Source of the DNA: Enterococcus avium ATCC 14025
Lineage (GTDB): Bacteria > Bacillota > Bacilli > Lactobacillales > Enterococcaceae
NCBI RefSeq assembly: GCF_000406965.1
Contig: NZ_KE136364.1
Span: forward strand, 426,678-490,677
DNA length: 64,000 nt
Direction: 5' to 3'
In this document: positions 61,563-64,000 of the stretch, piece after piece
How the letters are laid out: each line of letters begins with the position of its first letter
Position numbering within the stretch: the stretch's first letter is position 1
Made by a program: the position numbers and the translations under genes
The notes under the pieces: model-generated
The model's input: only the letters and a program-made list of their open reading frames with translations
Databases searched by the model: none
Told to the model about the DNA's origin: nothing

Positions 61563-63317
61563 ATGAAAGTATACAAAAAATTATTTAGTTATGTCCCTAA
61601 AATGAAATACTACGGATGGTTAGCCACTTTATTTTCTGATTTTTCTGTCGTATTAACAGTCTATGGATATTACAGTATTTACAAATTTCTTCAGTCTCTA
61701 ATTATTGTAGAAGATGAATATTTAGCTAAGAGTTATGCGGTTCAAACTGTTGCTTGGTTAACTTTAGGAGCTTTATTTTATATTTTTTCTGGCTTATTTT
61801 CTCATATCCTTGGGTTTCGCTTAGAGACTAATTTGAGAAAAAAGGGAATTAGCGGTTTAACAGAAGCAAGTTTTCGTTTTTTTGATTTAAATTCTTCGGG
61901 ATATATTCGAAAGACAATTGATGACAACGCGGCTAAAACACATATGGCAATTGCTCACTTGATTCCAGATAGTGCTCAAGCCATAGTAACACCTGTTTTA
62001 TCAGTTGCCTTAGGCTTTTTCATTAACTTTAAAATTGGATTGGTTCTAATCGCCATGTTAGTAATTGGTGTATTCTTGTTAAAGAAAATGACAGAGAATA
62101 CAAATTTTATTCAAAAATATCAAGAATCGTTAGATGTGTTAAGCTCTGAAACGGTAGAATATATCCGCGGAATTCAAGTTATAAAGATATTTGGTGCTAA
62201 AGTAACATCATTTAAAGCCTTGAATAAAGCAATTAACGATTATGCTAAGTTTGCATATAAGTATTCTTTGAGTGGGAAAACACCTTTTGTTCTTTTTCAA
62301 TGGCTATTTTTTGGCATAGTTTGCATTTTGATAGTTCCTATAACCTTTTTTATAACTTCTCTTACCACTCCCAAGATATTAGCTGTTGACTTGTTGATGT
62401 TGTTTTTTTTAAGTGGAATTATTTTTGTTTCTTTCATGAGAATAATGTATGTAAGTATGCACTTGTTTGAAGCAAGATATGCAGTCGAAACACTAGACTC
62501 CCTTTATTTAGAAATGAAGCAAGACCAACTAAAATATGGGAACGAGACACAGATTAAAAATTGTGACATTGCATTTGAAAATGTCAGCTTTTCATACAAA
62601 GAAGAGTGTGTTTTAGAAGATTTCAACTTAGTTTTAGAACAAAAAAGAATTTATGCATTAGTAGGAAAATCAGGAAGCGGAAAGAGTACGATAGCTAAAC
62701 TAATTTCAGGTTTCTACAATGTGGATAAGGGACAGATTAAAATTGGTGGTAAGCCTTTAAATCACTATTCAAAAGACACAATTATTAACACAATTGCTTT
62801 TGTCTTTCAAGATACGAAACTATTCAATCAGAGTATTTACGATAACGTTTCTATAGCAAATCCTCAAGCGCCAGCAAGTAAAGTATTTGACGCGCTAAGA
62901 TTAGCCGGTTGCGAATCGATTTTAGAAAAATTTCCCGAAAGAGAGCATACCTTAATTGGTAGTAAAGGAGTTTATCTGTCAGGAGGAGAAAAACAACGTA
63001 TAGCTATTGCCAGAGCAATTTTAAAAGATGCAAAGATTGTTATTATGGATGAAGCCAGTGCATCTATTGATCCAGATAATGAGTATGAACTACAAAAGGC
63101 TTTTCAACATCTGATGAAAGAAAAAACAGTTATTATGATAGCTCATCGATTATCCAGCATTAAATCTGTAGATGAAATTCTTGTCTTGTCAGAAGGGAAA
63201 ATAGTAGAACGTGGAAATCATAATGAATTAATGGCTAAACATCAAGTGTATAAACAATTGGTCACTAATTATGAGAATGCAAATGATTGGAGGCTTGACA
63301 ATGAAAAGTTTTTATAA
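61563..63317 (+). CDS. Exporter-fold ABC transporter (YbtP/IrtA-like), subunit 1
   Basis: A 584-residue half-transporter: six membrane helices (about 15-310), then a nucleotide-binding domain with Walker A GKSGSGKST, signature LSGGEKQR, Walker B IVIMDEA and the H-loop IAHRLSS. ABC genes of this type next to ECF modules resemble YbtP/YbtQ and EqbHI, which import ferric siderophores although built like exporters. ATG 61563 follows GGGGGAGG. It overlaps the next gene by 17 bp, so the two form a heterodimer. Confidence 0.88.
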   Translation: MKVYKKLFSYVPKMKYYGWLATLFSDFSVVLTVYGYYSIYKFLQSLIIVEDEYLAKSYAVQTVAWLTLGALFYIFSGLFSHILGFRLETNLRKKGISGLTEASFRFFDLNSSGYIRKTIDDNAAKTHMAIAHLIPDSAQAIVTPVLSVALGFFINFKIGLVLIAMLVIGVFLLKKMTENTNFIQKYQESLDVLSSETVEYIRGIQVIKIFGAKVTSFKALNKAINDYAKFAYKYSLSGKTPFVLFQWLFFGIVCILIVPITFFITSLTTPKILAVDLLMLFFLSGIIFVSFMRIMYVSMHLFEARYAVETLDSLYLEMKQDQLKYGNETQIKNCDIAFENVSFSYKEECVLEDFNLVLEQKRIYALVGKSGSGKSTIAKLISGFYNVDKGQIKIGGKPLNHYSKDTIINTIAFVFQDTKLFNQSIYDNVSIANPQAPASKVFDALRLAGCESILEKFPEREHTLIGSKGVYLSGGEKQRIAIARAILKDAKIVIMDEASASIDPDNEYELQKAFQHLMKEKTVIMIAHRLSSIKSVDEILVLSEGKIVERGNHNELMAKHQVYKQLVTNYENANDWRLDNEKFL

Positions 63318-64000
63318 AAACAAATTTGCTTTAAGTGATCAGGGCGCAGAAGCTTTAACTAAAGCTTCTATTTCTAGTTTTTTTGTATACTGCATTAATA
63401 TGGTACCAGCATTCATTATAATGATGCTGATAGACGAATTAGTTTTAGAAAATACAAAGCCCCGTTGGCTTTATTTTGCCGTATCGTTTGTTACTTTGCT
63501 TTTCATGTATTGGTTGTTAGATAGGGAGTATGAAAACTTATATAATAGTACTTATAAAGAAAGTGCGCATTTAAGAGTGCAAGTTGCAGACGATTTGTCA
63601 AATTTACCATTATCCTATTTTTCAAAACATAATTTATCAGATTTATCTCAAACTATCATGTCTGACGTTGAAGGTATTGAGCATGCGATGAGTCATGCAA
63701 TACCTAAAGCCGGCGGTATGGCTCTGTTTTTCCCTTTTATTTCAGTGATACTTTTGGTTGGTAATGTCAAAATGGGATTAGCTGTTATTTTGCCAACGTT
63801 ATTTAGTTTTGTCTTAATCTTGTTATCAAAGAAATCCCAAACGAAAGCCAATACTAAATATTACGATACTTTGAGAGAAAACTCGGAAGAATTTCAAGAA
63901 ACTATAGAATTGCAGCAAGAGATTAATAGCTTTAATCTATCTAAAAAAGTTCAAGACAGACTTTTCAAAAAAATGGAAGAGAGTGAAAGGATTCATTTAA
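63301..64000 (+). CDS. Exporter-fold ABC transporter, subunit 2 (cut by window end)
   Basis: The frame starts at ATG 63301 (MKSFYKNKFALSDQGAEAL), overlaps the previous gene, and stays open to the end of the window (233 codons). It shows membrane helices and intracellular loops of an ABC exporter-type half (LSYFSKHNLSDLSQTIMSDV is the coupling-helix region). The ATPase domain lies outside. Pairs with the upstream gene. Confidence 0.85.
   Translation, partial: MKSFYKNKFALSDQGAEALTKASISSFFVYCINMVPAFIIMMLIDELVLENTKPRWLYFAVSFVTLLFMYWLLDREYENLYNSTYKESAHLRVQVADDLSNLPLSYFSKHNLSDLSQTIMSDVEGIEHAMSHAIPKAGGMALFFPFISVILLVGNVKMGLAVILPTLFSFVLILLSKKSQTKANTKYYDTLRENSEEFQETIELQQEINSFNLSKKVQDRLFKKMEESERIHL

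Larger units (their letters stand above)
30150..64000. mobile_element. Degenerate Tn916-family ICE with metal-homeostasis cargo (right end outside window)
   Basis: Left boundary lies between the rplS terminator and 30435. Conjugation genes recognised: orf23/orf22-like DUF961 pair, 5' part of orf21 (FtsK-like coupling ATPase), last 23 codons of orf14, and orf13 (tcpC). Relaxase, ArdA, VirB4- and VirB6-like genes are absent. No integrase or excisionase is in view. That the genes after 42.1 kb belong to the same element is inference from continuity and accessory character. Confidence 0.65.

Noticed and set aside
1-64000. CRISPR array, tRNA or rRNA genes
   Set aside because: Repeats in the window are coding (infB) or isolated pairs, without regular spacers; no cloverleaf or rRNA-like sequence was noticed.

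Overview
The window reads as a low-GC Lactobacillales chromosome, most likely an Enterococcus; the species cannot be fixed from sequence alone. The first 30 kb are ordinary core genome: infB-rbfA, a CPA1-type Na+/H+ antiporter, truB, ribF, ylxM-ffh, rpsP-khpA-rimM-trmD-rplS, with small regulatory and transport cassettes between them. These include a MerR-controlled ABC exporter, a PhoP-box-preceded pstS beside phoPR, a GntR/ABC/VanZ cluster, and AraC and XRE regulators. Many genes end in clear intrinsic terminators.

Downstream of rplS (about 30.15 kb) the sequence becomes accessory. Two small HNH-repeat ORFs and a 1077-residue LPXTG adhesin with a likely internal thioester precede a Tn916-family conjugation module: two DUF961 genes (orf23/orf22-like), a RelB-tailed small protein and an orf21/FtsK-like coupling ATPase. 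That ATPase stops inside its Walker B motif at the 5' end of a group II intron. The intron is a twintron: a second group II intron sits inside the YADD codons of the outer intron's reverse transcriptase. When the outer intron ends, the flanking exon is not orf21 but the last 23 codons of orf14, followed by orf13 (tcpC). Everything that lies between them in Tn916 (oriT, relaxase, ArdA, VirB4- and VirB6-like genes) is missing. The simplest reading is homologous recombination between two copies of the same intron, one in orf21 and one in orf14, leaving an immobilised ICE.

From 42.1 kb to the end of the window the cargo is about metals. A divergent yibE/yibF pair faces a long operon that starts at a Zur-type 23-bp palindrome. 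The operon encodes zinc-free paralogues of S14, L32 and L33, a COG0523 GTPase with a His run, a 40-residue basic protein, AdcA with a ZinT domain, a small HTH protein, a second COG0523 GTPase and a NusG-domain-II protein. After an IS3 relic, a 21-bp perfect palindrome precedes a third COG0523 GTPase, an Amt-like transporter (frameshifted at its tail), a dCTP deaminase and a frameshifted flavoprotein. Next is an EfaCBA/PsaBCA-type metal ABC operon whose promoter carries both a DtxR/MntR-type and a Fur-type operator, followed by a head-only DtxR-like protein and two tiny membrane ORFs.

The last block holds a TetR regulator with an ATA codon where its start should be, an ECF module (T, fused A-A, S) and a pair of exporter-fold ABC genes (the second cut by the window end). 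This gene set resembles the uptake half of an equibactin/yersiniabactin-type metallophore system without the biosynthetic genes. As a whole the island looks like a portable answer to metal starvation (zinc sparing, zinc chaperoning, Zn/Mn/Fe uptake) riding on a conjugative element that has lost its transfer core. The strongest candidates for new biology are the intron-mediated ICE deletion with its YADD-targeted twintron, the possible use of dCTP deaminase as a zinc-sparing bypass, and the promoter/operator/terminator stack in front of the ECF genes.
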